DNA of 64,000 nt, taken from Crenobacter caeni. Its GTDB lineage: Bacteria > Pseudomonadota > Gammaproteobacteria > Burkholderiales > Chromobacteriaceae. Positions 1 to 7,114 of this stretch are shown one piece after another. Under the pieces are notes generated by a model. That model saw only the letters and a program-made list of their open reading frames with translations, ran no database searches and was not told the origin of the DNA. Position 1 is the stretch's first letter, and each line of letters begins with the position of its first letter. The stretch spans positions 1 to 64,000 of the forward strand of contig NZ_JAAGAA010000005.1 in NCBI RefSeq assembly GCF_010435965.1. Reading direction: 5' to 3'. Made by a program: the position numbers and the translations under genes.

Positions 1-120
1 TGGCTTGCTGGCTTCGGTAAACTGCGCATCCGTTTCGAACGACGACTTGATACCCATTACGCCTTGCTCAAATTGGCCTGCTCCTTGATCTGCCTGCGAT
101 TTATCGACAAGTTTTGTTAG
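1..120 (+). CDS. IS5-family transposase, C-terminal part (runs off left edge)
   Basis: The last 39 residues are readable from base 1. They contain a block of the type GKLRIRFERRLDTHYALLKL followed by a hydrophobic ICLRF stretch and stop. A basic RxRFERRxDxH block followed by an alanine/leucine helix is the usual ending of IS5-family DDE transposases, just after the catalytic Glu region, which is not in the window. It would cut and paste the element at its terminal repeats. The 5' part is missing because of the window edge, so integrity is unknown. Family assignment is from motif memory, not from a search. Confidence 0.6.
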   Translation, partial: WLAGFGKLRIRFERRLDTHYALLKLACSLICLRFIDKFC

Positions 121-126
121 CGGCTC
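1..126 (+). mobile_element. 3' end of an IS5-family insertion sequence
   Basis: The window opens inside an insertion sequence. An open frame without a start runs to a TAG at 118-120 and looks like an IS5-family transposase C-terminus. The sequence just after it, read outward-in as GAGCCGCTAACAAAAC, has the GAG/GAACC start common in that family and probably is the right terminal inverted repeat, ending at 126. The following TTA (127-129) fits the 3-bp TNA target duplication of some IS5 groups. The left end lies outside the window, so the repeat cannot be checked. Confidence 0.6.
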
Positions 127-648
127 TTAGTGAAAACGTTCGTGTCGCAAATTCAGGGTCTGTTTCGACAAGCTTTCGCGTAAGCTCTTCTGAATTTGTA
201 ACTTTATGAATAAAAGTTCCTGCGAGATAGCCTTCAATTGCTGATACTACGTGTCCATGCAGCATTACCCGCAAACTAAAAAGCGTGTCTACAGGAACCT
301 CTACTTCAAGAAGAACTCGTACGCTTTTTAGGTGATTCTGCAGGATTTCATGATGTGTCTTACTTGCGATATACCAGTAAAGCTCATCACTTTCATCTTC
401 TGGGTGGTACGGCATTCCATAGCTCACTTCAACATCGCCGTAATTTATGGAAGCCATTGCGCCATAAAAGGTGTTTGTAACCTGTATCGTGTATTCCGCG
501 TCGCAAGAAGGGCAATACACTTCCTGCCAGGAATCTGTCTGGCTGTCATTATTTTTTCTGCAGAAAAGTCTGGATCTTGAACATCAACTACGTCTTCTAC
601 ATGCTCACCACATTTACACGTAAAAGAAATATCCATCTGCAAGCTCAT
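101..648 (-). pseudogene. Zinc-ribbon protein gene, frameshifted and truncated by an IS
   Basis: The gene starts with ATG at 648 behind a good AAAGGAG site. The first frame reads MSLQMDISFTCKCGEH and remains open to 445. The second frame (VYCPSCDAEYTIQ onward) picks up exactly where the first turns to nonsense, at a run of six A's on the coding strand (forward T's near 553-558). One extra A would fuse them into a protein of about 180 residues with a CxC...CxxC zinc-ribbon pair. The 3' end is also foreign: the last residues (about RAANKTCR) are encoded by the IS end that joins at 127-129. Function unknown. The single-base loss could be a sequencing error; the IS truncation is independent of it. 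Confidence 0.6.
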
Positions 649-660
649 AACTCTCCTTTA

Positions 661-722
661 AACAAACCGTGAGATATACACCTGTGCAGGTGTATATTTG
701 GTTTGTCTGTGTGTATATCTCG
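661..722. promoter_or_regulatory. Nested inverted repeats, operator-like
   Basis: A perfect 11-bp dyad, ATATACACCTG at 675-685 and its complement at 688-698, is enclosed by a second pair, ACAAACC at 663-669 and GGTTTGT at 701-707. A third copy of the half-site, GTGTATATCTC, follows at 712-722. No T-run follows, so it does not look like a terminator. It lies 13 bp upstream of the start of the broken zinc-ribbon gene, the right place for a repressor operator. The binding protein is unknown. Confidence 0.45.
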
Positions 723-1116
723 GTAGGATATGTGCATTTATCATTGTTTTGCAAGCCATTGGGGTTGCCAGTGCCTGAAAGTACACAGCCAGATGGGGTT
801 GTCGCGCCACCGGCTTACTGGATGTGCTGCGTGTACAGTATTGCAGCCTACGTACCGAGCAGTAACATGTCAATTGGGTGTTGTGCTTTCACCATCATCG
901 ACACTCTCGCGAAATGGGGAGGAGAAGGGAAACAGATTTCTTACCCATCTGGCTGTGGATATGCAGGCGTCTGTATCCACGCCAAAATCAGGATTTCTGG
1001 ATGCTGGAAGTCCCCTCAGGTGCAAAAAGTTGAGTTCTTGCTTGTGACAGCGACTTCGGAAGGGTAAAAGTGCGAGGGGCTGGTGCCGCGCCGAGAGCGG
1101 AATTGCAGGCAAGAAA
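723..1116. other. Intergenic stretch without a supported gene
   Basis: About 400 bp between the operator-like repeats and the stranded ssrA terminator. Open frames exist on both strands, but they lack ribosome binding sites, show no recognisable motifs and have cysteine/tryptophan-rich translations unlike real proteins here. I see no RNA gene in it. Confidence 0.4.
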
Positions 1117-1142
1117 AAACCCAACCGGGGCAGGTTGGGTTT
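1117..1142 (-). terminator. Rho-independent terminator, probably the original ssrA terminator
   Basis: Stem AAACCCAACC (1117-1126) pairs perfectly with GGTTGGGTTT (1133-1142) around a 6-nt loop. On the minus strand the stem is followed by a U-run (forward A's at 1113-1119). Read on the minus strand it lies 6 nt beyond the CCA end of the 14-bp ssrA remnant at 1149-1162, the normal place for a tmRNA terminator. The island appears to have separated it from ssrA. Confidence 0.75.
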
Positions 1143-1148
1143 GGTGTC

Positions 1149-1162
1149 TGGTGGAGCCGGCG
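1149..1162. repeat. attL-like direct repeat (copy of ssrA 3' end)
   Basis: TGGTGGAGCCGGCG at 1149-1162 is identical to 11112-11125, which is the 3' end (CCA and acceptor stem) of tmRNA. Such a duplicated gene end is the usual mark of integration by a tyrosine recombinase into ssrA. Confidence 0.75.
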
Positions 1163-1234
1163 TCTATCACATAGACGCTTGAAAGCATTGCCAGATAAGG
1201 GTTCCTGTCGTTTTTTTTTATGAAATACCGTCAA

Positions 1235-1629
1235 AAATACCGTCTCCGGATTCTTGCTGCCCCGTGTTGGGCGATATTGGTTGGTGGTGGCGAGGTCGCG
1301 GGTATCGCCATTGTCAGAGGGGCCGGAAATATTTCTGGCTCCTCTTGCCTCATGCTGGTTGGAGCCGTGCCGCCACTGAAACCGCTCGCTGATCCGCTCG
1401 GCAATCGTCAGGCGTCAGCAATTGCCGGATGCGCGCGCTGTAGCGTCGAGGCGATGCCAACATGCACATGGTCGTCCAGTGCGGCGATCTCGCGGCAGGC
1501 GTCGATTTCGTGGCCTTGGCGGGCATTGCGCGCGGTTTTTTTGTCCACGTTTGTGCAAGGCGAGGGGAGCGGGCGGTCATCGGCGGCCATCAGCTCGACT
1601 TTCGACCAGCCCCACCACCGATGCCCCAC
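1235..1629 (-). pseudogene. Possible remnant of a ParB/HTH-like phage gene
   Basis: One frame (start 1629, or a second ATG about 39 bp downstream) encodes a 73-residue hydrophilic peptide containing CREIAALDDHVHVGIAS and stops at 1408. Directly after it, in another frame, a segment reading IAERISERFQW and later RNISGPSDNGDTRDLA resembles the linker seen in some plasmid or phage ParB/antirestriction-type proteins. It degenerates before the attL repeat. No good ribosome binding site was found. It may be a decayed, frameshifted gene at the island edge; the resemblance is weak and from memory. Confidence 0.22.
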
Positions 1630-1639
1630 AAACTGAGGT

Positions 1640-2520
1640 TCTGGAGTAAATCAAATGCCCCTGAAAGCCTTGTCCAGCGCGGATTTGCGAACAGTTCCCA
1701 TTTGATTGTTTGTGGCGCCTGGGATTTTTTCTGCGCATGGGAGGAAGAGCGGTCTACAAGGGGCCGGCCACAAGGTTTCTGCCATACCCCCACCCCAGCC
1801 ACCTTTTTATGGTGTGTCATTGCGTCATCACGGCGGCAGCCGGTGCTTCTGCTCGATGCCCCTTTTTATGGACGCGCAAAATTCGGCACGGTGTGGACTT
1901 GGGCTTGCCAGTGCCGGCCACTTTTTGGACTCAAGAAACTACCGGGTTGGCCTTGGTCCGGGCCTCCACCATCGGTGTGAAGCTCGGCGGCTGGTGTGGG
2001 CCCGCTCTCGCGCGCGCTGGACTACGGAAATTGCATCAGGTCGGCGGGCTTGGTGCGGATCATTTGCGCGCACCAATCCCCGCATTAACGCGGTCTAGGT
2101 GTGCTCGGCGTGTCGCTTTTTGCCTGTCGGTCTGCAACCAGCCCTGCAACCAGCCCGTGCTCCTCGGGTTCCGTGCCCTAGTCACGCCTTTTTGCCCGGG
2201 CGGCGCTAACTCTGGTGCTAACTTCGCCCGCTGCCTTTTTGCCGGCAGGCTGGAAACTTCGCGGAAACATTGCCGGCCTTTTTTGGGGGGCAGGCGTTAA
2301 CCTCGGCGTTAACTGTGAACAGTTAAGTTAGCTATTCAGTTAACCGGCTAGTGAAGTCTCGCGCCTGCCCTACCCGTATAGGGCGGGCGCACAGAAAGTA
2401 CCTTTGCGCGGCGTAGAGGCCGTGCTCATGGTCGATGTAGTCGGCCAGCGACGTATAGTTTTGTGTAGTTCGATCCCTAGTTTTCCCTAGCCCATGACCT
2501 GTACTTTTCTCTACCGTCAG
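1640..2520. other. Island left arm, no supported gene
   Basis: Nearly 900 bp without a convincing gene. Plus-strand open frames here (up to about 196 codons) have no ribosome binding site and low-complexity, proline/arginine/tryptophan-rich translations. The stretch contains a run of short CTTTTT motifs spaced 40-200 bp apart, the TAAC-type repeats at 2202-2345 and a terminator at its right end. Confidence 0.45.
2202..2345. repeat. Iteron-like TAAC repeats with a dyad
   Basis: Four direct copies of GGYGYTAACY lie at 2202-2211, 2214-2223, 2293-2302 and 2305-2314, as two pairs each with a 12-bp period. They are followed by a perfect dyad TTAACTGT-GA-ACAGTTAA (2309-2326) and further AGTTAGC/AGTTAAC inverse copies up to 2345. 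Evenly phased direct repeats beside an inverted repeat, in a gene-free stretch of an element that encodes its own primase-helicase, are what a replication origin or repressor region would look like. Function is inferred. Confidence 0.45.
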
Positions 2521-2525
2521 TCAGC

Positions 2526-2548
2526 AAAACCCCGCGCTCGGCGGGGTT
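2526..2548 (-). terminator. Terminator of the island operon
   Basis: Stem AACCCCGC (2528-2535) pairs with GCGGGGTT (2541-2548). On the minus strand the hairpin is followed by a short U-run. It lies 4 bp beyond the stop of the last island gene (2553) and would end the minus-strand operon that begins at the AlpA gene. Confidence 0.7.
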
Positions 2549-2552
2549 CGGG

Positions 2553-3029
2553 TCAGCGGGTCATCGTTCGCAGTATCACGGCTTCGGCTTCTGCTAAGGC
2601 AACGCGCAGCGCCTCGGCGTCTGGTGCTGATTCGGCCACGATGGCGAAGCGCTCGCGCACGCGCTCGGTCAAGTCGTCGAGGTCAAGGCGCTGGCCGTAG
2701 CGTGCCACCAGCTCTAACACCAGCGATGTCAGGTCGTCGTCGGCAATCACCGTGCCGCCGGCATTGCCGCCTTTGCTGCTGTCCAGCCTGAATTGCAGGA
2801 CGTTGCGCGGTGGCGGGCCAGGTTCGCGTGTGCTGTCGCCCGTGTTTTTGCAAACATTGCTATTTTCTACGCGAACCACGCGAACCACGCGAACCAGCGG
2901 CTGCAAGCCTTGTCCCGTAAGGGTTTCATCGTTTGCAGTTGGTTCGCGTTCGGTGTTTTGCGCAACGCGAACCACGCGAACCACATTAGCGGCTTCGGTG
3001 CTGGCCGACGGAACGAAAGACAGCTTCAT
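2553..3029 (-). CDS. Island protein with VRV repeats, unknown function
   Basis: 158 residues, starting at ATG 3029, which overlaps the stop of the primase-helicase gene (ATGA), so the two are translationally coupled. The N-terminal half is disordered-looking and carries two blocks, VVRVVRV and VRVVRVVRV, encoded by tandem GTGGTTCGC units. The C-terminal 60 residues (DDLTSLVLELVARYGQRLDL onward) look like a small helical domain. No family recognised. Being last in the operon, next to the replication gene, it may work in replication or its control. The VRV blocks probably reflect the DNA repeats more than a protein need. Confidence 0.7.
   Translation of the reverse strand: MKLSFVPSASTEAANVVRVVRVAQNTEREPTANDETLTGQGLQPLVRVVRVVRVENSNVCKNTGDSTREPGPPPRNVLQFRLDSSKGGNAGGTVIADDDLTSLVLELVARYGQRLDLDDLTERVRERFAIVAESAPDAEALRVALAEAEAVILRTMTR
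2819..2984. repeat. GCGAACCAC 9-bp repeat cluster A
   Basis: Three tandem 9-mers at 2871-2897 (the third ends in G) and two at 2967-2984 read GCGAACCAC on the plus strand. Inverted single units lie at about 2819-2827 and 2939-2947 (GGTTCGC core). All lie within the coding sequence of the 158-residue protein, where they encode VRV blocks. The same word recurs inverted in cluster B, 1.8 kb away. Confidence 0.8.
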
Positions 3030-5950
3030 GCTGCGTCCTCCAGAATCGCCGGGCCAATCAAGTACACCTCGGTCTTTTTGTTGCCCATGCCGGGCAGCTT
3101 TGCCGCGTAGGTGCAGCGATCCTCTCGCTGTGTCTTGAGCCAGCCCTTGTCGACCATCGCGCGGGCTATCGTCGGGGCGTTGAAGCCTTTGCACAGCTCG
3201 CCCCGAAACACGGACGGCAGCACGTAGTAGTTCAAGCCGTCATCCTGTGTGCGGCGGAAACCGGCGCGGTTGATCGTCCTGGCCGCCGTTTCTGGGTCAG
3301 CGTCCCAAGGGGTGAACCGGCTTTCGCCGTGCTGTTCGATGAACGCACGCACCGACAGCAGGCCGTTGGTGACCTCGGCATCACCAGCCCCTCCGCGAGC
3401 GGCCAGCCACTCATGAAACAAGCGCACCGCTGTATGCATGGCTTCACCTGGCGGCCAGCCTGTCAGGCCGTATGCGGTTGCCAACTCCCCGGCTACGGCC
3501 ACCAGAGCGAAGCGCCCGGCAGCGCGCAACACTTGCCCGGCTGCCCCCCTGGGTACGTCCTCAGCAATGATGCTGTCCCGGCCCTCACGGATGGCGGCCA
3601 GCACAGCTGCGCGATCTTCCACAACACGGCGCAGAAAGGCTCGGCCAGCGTGGCCATAGTGTTGTGCCGCGTTCCGCTTGAACGCCATGGACAAGTCCGC
3701 GCCTGATGCGGAGCCCGCCAGCGTATCGAATAGCCCAAGCCCTGCGCCCGCATCGGCGGCGATGTCGATCAAGCGCACCTCCTGCCCGGCACGGGCATGC
3801 TTGCCGGCCTCGCGCATGTGCTGGCTCAGGTTGATTTCGCCAGCCGACAGCATCAGCGTGCGCCAGCGGCGCGGGGTACGAATGGCCCCCGTGCGGTCAG
3901 ACCGTGCCTTGCCTTGTCCGTTGGCGATCATGTAGGCCGCTTCGCCTGCCTCGCGTGGGTCAACCTGCGCCAGCTCGTCTAGGATCACCAGCAGGTCGTT
4001 TCGACTGGCACACATGCCCTCCAGCCCGTTGCTGGTGGCGCGCCACTTGAACCCGTATTCGGCGGGATGGCCCCAGACAGAGGCTGCGGCCTCCAGAGCG
4101 GTGGACTTGCCGGCGCTTGATCCGCCGACGATGTGAAACCCGCCCGATTCGTTGGCGAGCTCGGCCAGCGGTGCCGCGAATGCCAGCGACAGTGCAAACA
4201 CCATGCGGCTGTTGCCAGAGGCCAGCGCGGCCACCTCATCGCGCCAGCACTCCAGCGTGCCGGCCTGGGCCATCCCGATAGACTCGTCACGATCGCTTTG
4301 CAGGATGACGCGCTCGCCATCTTTGGCGCCGATGACTTCGCCGTGCAGCACAAACACGCCATCGTGCCAGCCGGTGCGCTGGGTGCAACGGGCGAAGTGT
4401 TGCGGGGCCGCCTTCACGATGTACGCGGTCAGCAACTCGCGGGCTTTGCGGCCTGGCTCTACATCCAGCCCGCCCCGGGCCAGCTCCTGCGCCAGCGCGC
4501 CGCCATCGCTGTGCGGTAACTCGGCGGGCATGGCCCACTCATGCAAGCGCCCTTCGGCGTCGAACCACACCAGCAAGCGGCCCCAGTTCGAGCCGTTGCC
4601 GTCGCGCGTCTTGGCGTCCACGATCAGCGGCGAGCACAGCCAGCGCGGCGGCTTGTCGCCCTCTGGATCGAGCCAGTACACCCCCGGCCTGCTGCCATCC
4701 TGCTTGAGCAGGTAGCCGTAGGGCACGGCGGGCTTGTCCGTGTTTTGGTTCGCGTGGTTCGCGTTCGCGTTTTCGGTGTGCGCGAACCACCCCCCATTGC
4801 TGGAACCCTCGCCGTTATTGGGTTCTTGCGGTTGGTTCGCGTGGTTCGCGTGGTTCGCGTCGATTTTTGGAATGTTTGCATTTTTCTGGGTGTCAGGCAG
4901 GGCAGAAGGGGGCTTCTCTCCCTCCAAAACTTGAGGCGACATATCAAAATGGGGTTTTTTGCCCCCTTTTACGCGAACCAACATGGTGTCGCGGACACTT
5001 TCCAGCCCCGCCAGCTGGTGCAGGTCGTTGAAGTCAGAAGGTGCCTTGCCCGTGGCGTGCTGGTGGCGTTCGATCTGTGCCTGGCTGAACTCGGGCAGCA
5101 CCACTTCGCCGCGCGGCGCGAGGATGGCGGCGGCCTGGCTGGCCGCTTCTTGGCCGGTGCCGCTGGTGTCGGTATCACCACACACCAGCACCCGAAGCGT
5201 CTCCGCCAGACTGGTGGCCATACGCTCGGCCACGGCCTTGAGGTTGCCGGCGTTGAACGCCACCACCACAGGCAGGCCGGTGGCTTCCTGTAGCGTGCAG
5301 CCGGTCGCCCAGCCCTCGCACAGCAGGACGGTTTGCGGATCATGCTGCCAGCCTAGCGCCAGTGAAGTGCCCTTGACCTGGCCGCCGGTCAGGAAACGCT
5401 TGCTGCCGTCGCTGCTGATGATTTGCAGGTTCACCAGCTCGCCGTCCACCCTGAGCGGTACCAGCAGCATGTCGCGCAACTGGCGCGCGCCGTAGGGGCG
5501 GGTGCCCTTGCTGACTAGGTACGGGTGGGTCGCGCTCACATCACGCCCCAGCGCCCATAGCTTCGCCGCCTTGGCCTTGGCGGCCTCGCGCTGGGCTTGC
5601 TGGAGGGCTTCGGCCTCTTGCCTGGCGGCGGCGCGTTCGTCCTCGATGCGGGCCAGTTCTTCTGGCGATGGCGGGGCGATCGGGCGGCTGGGTTGCCATC
5701 CCTTGGCCTTGGCTGCGTGGTACAGCGTGCGCGCGGTGACCCGCCCGCCGGCTTTGACCGACTTCCACACGGCGCGGGCGTCCTTGGTGCGGTAGTTGTC
5801 AGCGCCCTGGCTCCAGTTGTCCCAGATCGGGAAGCCGTCTTCGCCTAGTGCGGCCTTGCACGCCATCGCCATCGTGACCCACTCGTCGCGGTCGTGCGGG
5901 TCGAGGCAGGCTAGGGCCGATGCCAGTTCGTCATGGTCGTAGTGGCTCAT
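3026..5950 (-). CDS. Primase-helicase (PriCT-2, Toprim, DUF927)
   Basis: 974 residues from ATG 5950, chosen because it overlaps the upstream stop (ATGA) and follows a GGGGG-containing site; an in-frame start 39 bp further up exists. Domains in order: PriCT-2-like region (residues 5-80, DEWVTMAMACKAALGEDGFP), Toprim region (LLCEGWATGCTLQEATGLPV, then VCGDTDTSGTG), a disordered linker with NHANHANQ repeats, and a DUF927 ATPase with Walker A GGSSAGKS and a Walker B-like LLVILDE. This is the layout of replication proteins in P4-like and other integrative elements: primer synthesis plus ATP-driven unwinding at the element's origin. The NHA repeats are encoded by the GCGAACCAC DNA words. It lies in the middle of the minus-strand operon. 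Confidence 0.9.
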   Translation of the reverse strand: MSHYDHDELASALACLDPHDRDEWVTMAMACKAALGEDGFPIWDNWSQGADNYRTKDARAVWKSVKAGGRVTARTLYHAAKAKGWQPSRPIAPPSPEELARIEDERAAARQEAEALQQAQREAAKAKAAKLWALGRDVSATHPYLVSKGTRPYGARQLRDMLLVPLRVDGELVNLQIISSDGSKRFLTGGQVKGTSLALGWQHDPQTVLLCEGWATGCTLQEATGLPVVVAFNAGNLKAVAERMATSLAETLRVLVCGDTDTSGTGQEAASQAAAILAPRGEVVLPEFSQAQIERHQHATGKAPSDFNDLHQLAGLESVRDTMLVRVKGGKKPHFDMSPQVLEGEKPPSALPDTQKNANIPKIDANHANHANQPQEPNNGEGSSNGGWFAHTENANANHANQNTDKPAVPYGYLLKQDGSRPGVYWLDPEGDKPPRWLCSPLIVDAKTRDGNGSNWGRLLVWFDAEGRLHEWAMPAELPHSDGGALAQELARGGLDVEPGRKARELLTAYIVKAAPQHFARCTQRTGWHDGVFVLHGEVIGAKDGERVILQSDRDESIGMAQAGTLECWRDEVAALASGNSRMVFALSLAFAAPLAELANESGGFHIVGGSSAGKSTALEAAASVWGHPAEYGFKWRATSNGLEGMCASRNDLLVILDELAQVDPREAGEAAYMIANGQGKARSDRTGAIRTPRRWRTLMLSAGEINLSQHMREAGKHARAGQEVRLIDIAADAGAGLGLFDTLAGSASGADLSMAFKRNAAQHYGHAGRAFLRRVVEDRAAVLAAIREGRDSIIAEDVPRGAAGQVLRAAGRFALVAVAGELATAYGLTGWPPGEAMHTAVRLFHEWLAARGGAGDAEVTNGLLSVRAFIEQHGESRFTPWDADPETAARTINRAGFRRTQDDGLNYYVLPSVFRGELCKGFNAPTIARAMVDKGWLKTQREDRCTYAAKLPGMGNKKTEVYLIGPAILEDAA
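4745..4981. repeat. GTGGTTCGC 9-bp repeat cluster B
   Basis: On the plus strand TTGGTTCGC-GTGGTTCGC lies at 4745-4762, three tandem units at 4832-4858, and opposite-strand units at 4782-4790 (GCGAACCAC) and 4973-4981. The main orientation is inverted relative to cluster A. Within the primase-helicase gene they encode the NHANHAN and NANANHANQ stretches of the linker between Toprim and DUF927. Confidence 0.8.
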
Positions 5951-6273
5951 CCCAGCCCCCTTTCCAGCTCGGCAATGAGCGCCGGGCATTGTTCGATCAG
6001 CGAGGCCATGAACACGTCCACAGCGTCAGCGCTTGGGCCAGTCATGGCATCCAGCAGGCAGGCGCTGAACACCCCGAAGAAGCTGTCTGCAAAGGCCGTT
6101 GCGGCCTGTTTGCCGTGTGCTGGGTATTCGTGTCCATCCAGATGCCAGCGCAGCGTGTGCAGCATGCGTAGCGCCGCCATCAGTCCATCCCGTTCGGCCA
6201 TGTGCAGAGCGTTGGGGGCGATTCTAGGCAAGCCGGTAGCCTCACCCGTCAAGGTGATGTCTTTTTCATGCAT
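5947..6273 (-). CDS. Small island protein, unknown
   Basis: 108 residues beginning MHEKDITLTGEATGLPRIAP. No recognised domain. Mostly helical, rich in alanine and leucine, with no membrane segment or signal. Its TGA overlaps the start of the primase-helicase (ATGA), so it is translationally coupled to it, and it follows the next gene by 3 bp. Operon position suggests a regulatory or accessory role in the element's replication or establishment; that is inference only. Confidence 0.7.
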   Translation of the reverse strand: MHEKDITLTGEATGLPRIAPNALHMAERDGLMAALRMLHTLRWHLDGHEYPAHGKQAATAFADSFFGVFSACLLDAMTGPSADAVDVFMASLIEQCPALIAELERGLG

Positions 6274-6276
6274 GGC

Positions 6277-6654
6277 TTATTCCTCGGTCAGCGCCTTTTG
6301 GCGGGCTTTGGCGGTGTGGTACTGATGGGCATAGCCGGCGGTGCGCTCCATTTCGTTGGCTAGCTTGAGTGCGGAGCCAATCAGGCGTAGAGCGCCGGGC
6401 ATGTGGTCGACAATTTCTTCTTCGTCGCCTGCCGTTCTGTCGCGGTGAGTCATCAGGCGGGCCAGCAGTTCGATGGCATCGGCGCAGTCGTCGGCGGTGA
6501 GGGCGGCGGCGCTCTCCAGGTGGCTGGCCTCTTTGGCGCTGACAGCCGGAACGGTGAACCCGAGTGCGTCATCGAAGCCCGCGCGCTGTTGTAGGGCGGC
6601 GTGGTACTCGGCCAGCAGTGGCAGGCTGGAGGCGGTATGCATTTTCGCGTTCAT
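6277..6654 (-). CDS. Small island protein, unknown
   Basis: 125 residues from ATG 6654, the codon overlapping the upstream stop (ATGA). The frame extends further upstream, but that part is a shadow of the next gene. It contains an acidic central region (RTAGDEEEIVDHMPGALRLI) and long amphipathic helices. No family recognised. It is part of the tightly packed minus-strand operon, with 3 bp before the next gene. Confidence 0.65.
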   Translation of the reverse strand: MNAKMHTASSLPLLAEYHAALQQRAGFDDALGFTVPAVSAKEASHLESAAALTADDCADAIELLARLMTHRDRTAGDEEEIVDHMPGALRLIGSALKLANEMERTAGYAHQYHTAKARQKALTEE

Positions 6655-6908
6655 GCTGCTGCCTCCATGCGTTTTGCGCGCTTGTAGGTGCTGGCGTCGT
6701 CGATCGCTTGGTTCAGATCGTCCACGATGCATGTCATCAGCTTGGTGACGGCAACCAGTGCATAGCCGTGTTCCGTGTTGATCTCGGCTTCGATCTCTGC
6801 CGATGCGATACGCTCCAGCAGGGCCCGGAGGTTGTGGGCATCCGTGCGGACAGCTTCGATTTGGCCACGGACTGCATCGAGCTGGTTGATGATGTCAGGC
6901 GCGTTCAT
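6651..6908 (-). CDS. Small helical island protein, unknown
   Basis: 85 residues, MNAPDIINQLDAVRGQIEAV onward, mostly heptad-like helix, probably a coiled coil in the first 50 residues. Both ends overlap neighbours by ATGA. Similar small helical proteins are common in prophage and satellite early operons, but I cannot name a family. Confidence 0.65.
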   Translation of the reverse strand: MNAPDIINQLDAVRGQIEAVRTDAHNLRALLERIASAEIEAEINTEHGYALVAVTKLMTCIVDDLNQAIDDASTYKRAKRMEAAA

Positions 6909-7084
6909 GCGGCCACCTCCGCAACGGTGAAGCCTTGGGCGGCGGACTGGATGACAACACGCTTGCCCATGGACACCAGCAGCGCAGCCAGGGCGCGGGC
7001 TTCGGCCAGCGTGGGCATGGTCGAGACGGTACGAGCGGAAAGCGGGAAGACGGCGCGAAAAGCGCGCAGGGTGATGCTAGGCAT
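6905..7084 (-). CDS. Icd/Ash-like small phage protein
   Basis: 59 residues, MPSITLRAFRAVFPLSARTV to the ending GFTVAEVAA. ATG 7084 is preceded by a strong AGGAGG with 5-nt spacing, which decides the start. The frame is open upstream to 7369, and that longer version, with an SMAGRGG-type segment read from the C4-like RNA, is how such loci are often annotated (host cell division inhibitor Icd-like, or Ash). I prefer the short form because of the Shine-Dalgarno site. In phage P1 the C4 RNA blocks translation of icd and the antirepressor; here the RNA lies directly upstream. Family assignment is tentative. Confidence 0.5.
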   Translation of the reverse strand: MPSITLRAFRAVFPLSARTVSTMPTLAEARALAALLVSMGKRVVIQSAAQGFTVAEVAA

Positions 7085-7114
7085 GGTGGCCTCCTGTGCA
7101 GATTTACACCTGCT

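Noticed and set aside
18-57. Minus-strand reading MGIKSSFETDAQF at the left edge as a gene start
   Set aside because: The opposite strand gives a recognisable transposase C-terminus with stop, and the minus-strand ATG lacks a good ribosome site.
669-1067. 132-codon plus-strand frame left of the island
   Set aside because: No ribosome binding site; it begins within the operator-like dyads, and its translation is Cys/Tyr/Val-rich without recognisable features.
1710-2300. 196-codon plus-strand frame in the island left arm
   Set aside because: No Shine-Dalgarno site, unusual composition and crossing of the repeat region; more likely non-coding.
2819-4981. CRISPR-like interpretation of the GCGAACCAC repeats
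   Set aside because: Units are 9 bp, tandem without spacers, occur in both orientations and lie in coding sequence; no cas genes are near.
5951-5989. Upstream start of the primase-helicase
   Set aside because: The 13 additional codons overlap the preceding gene more deeply and lack a better ribosome site than ATG 5950.
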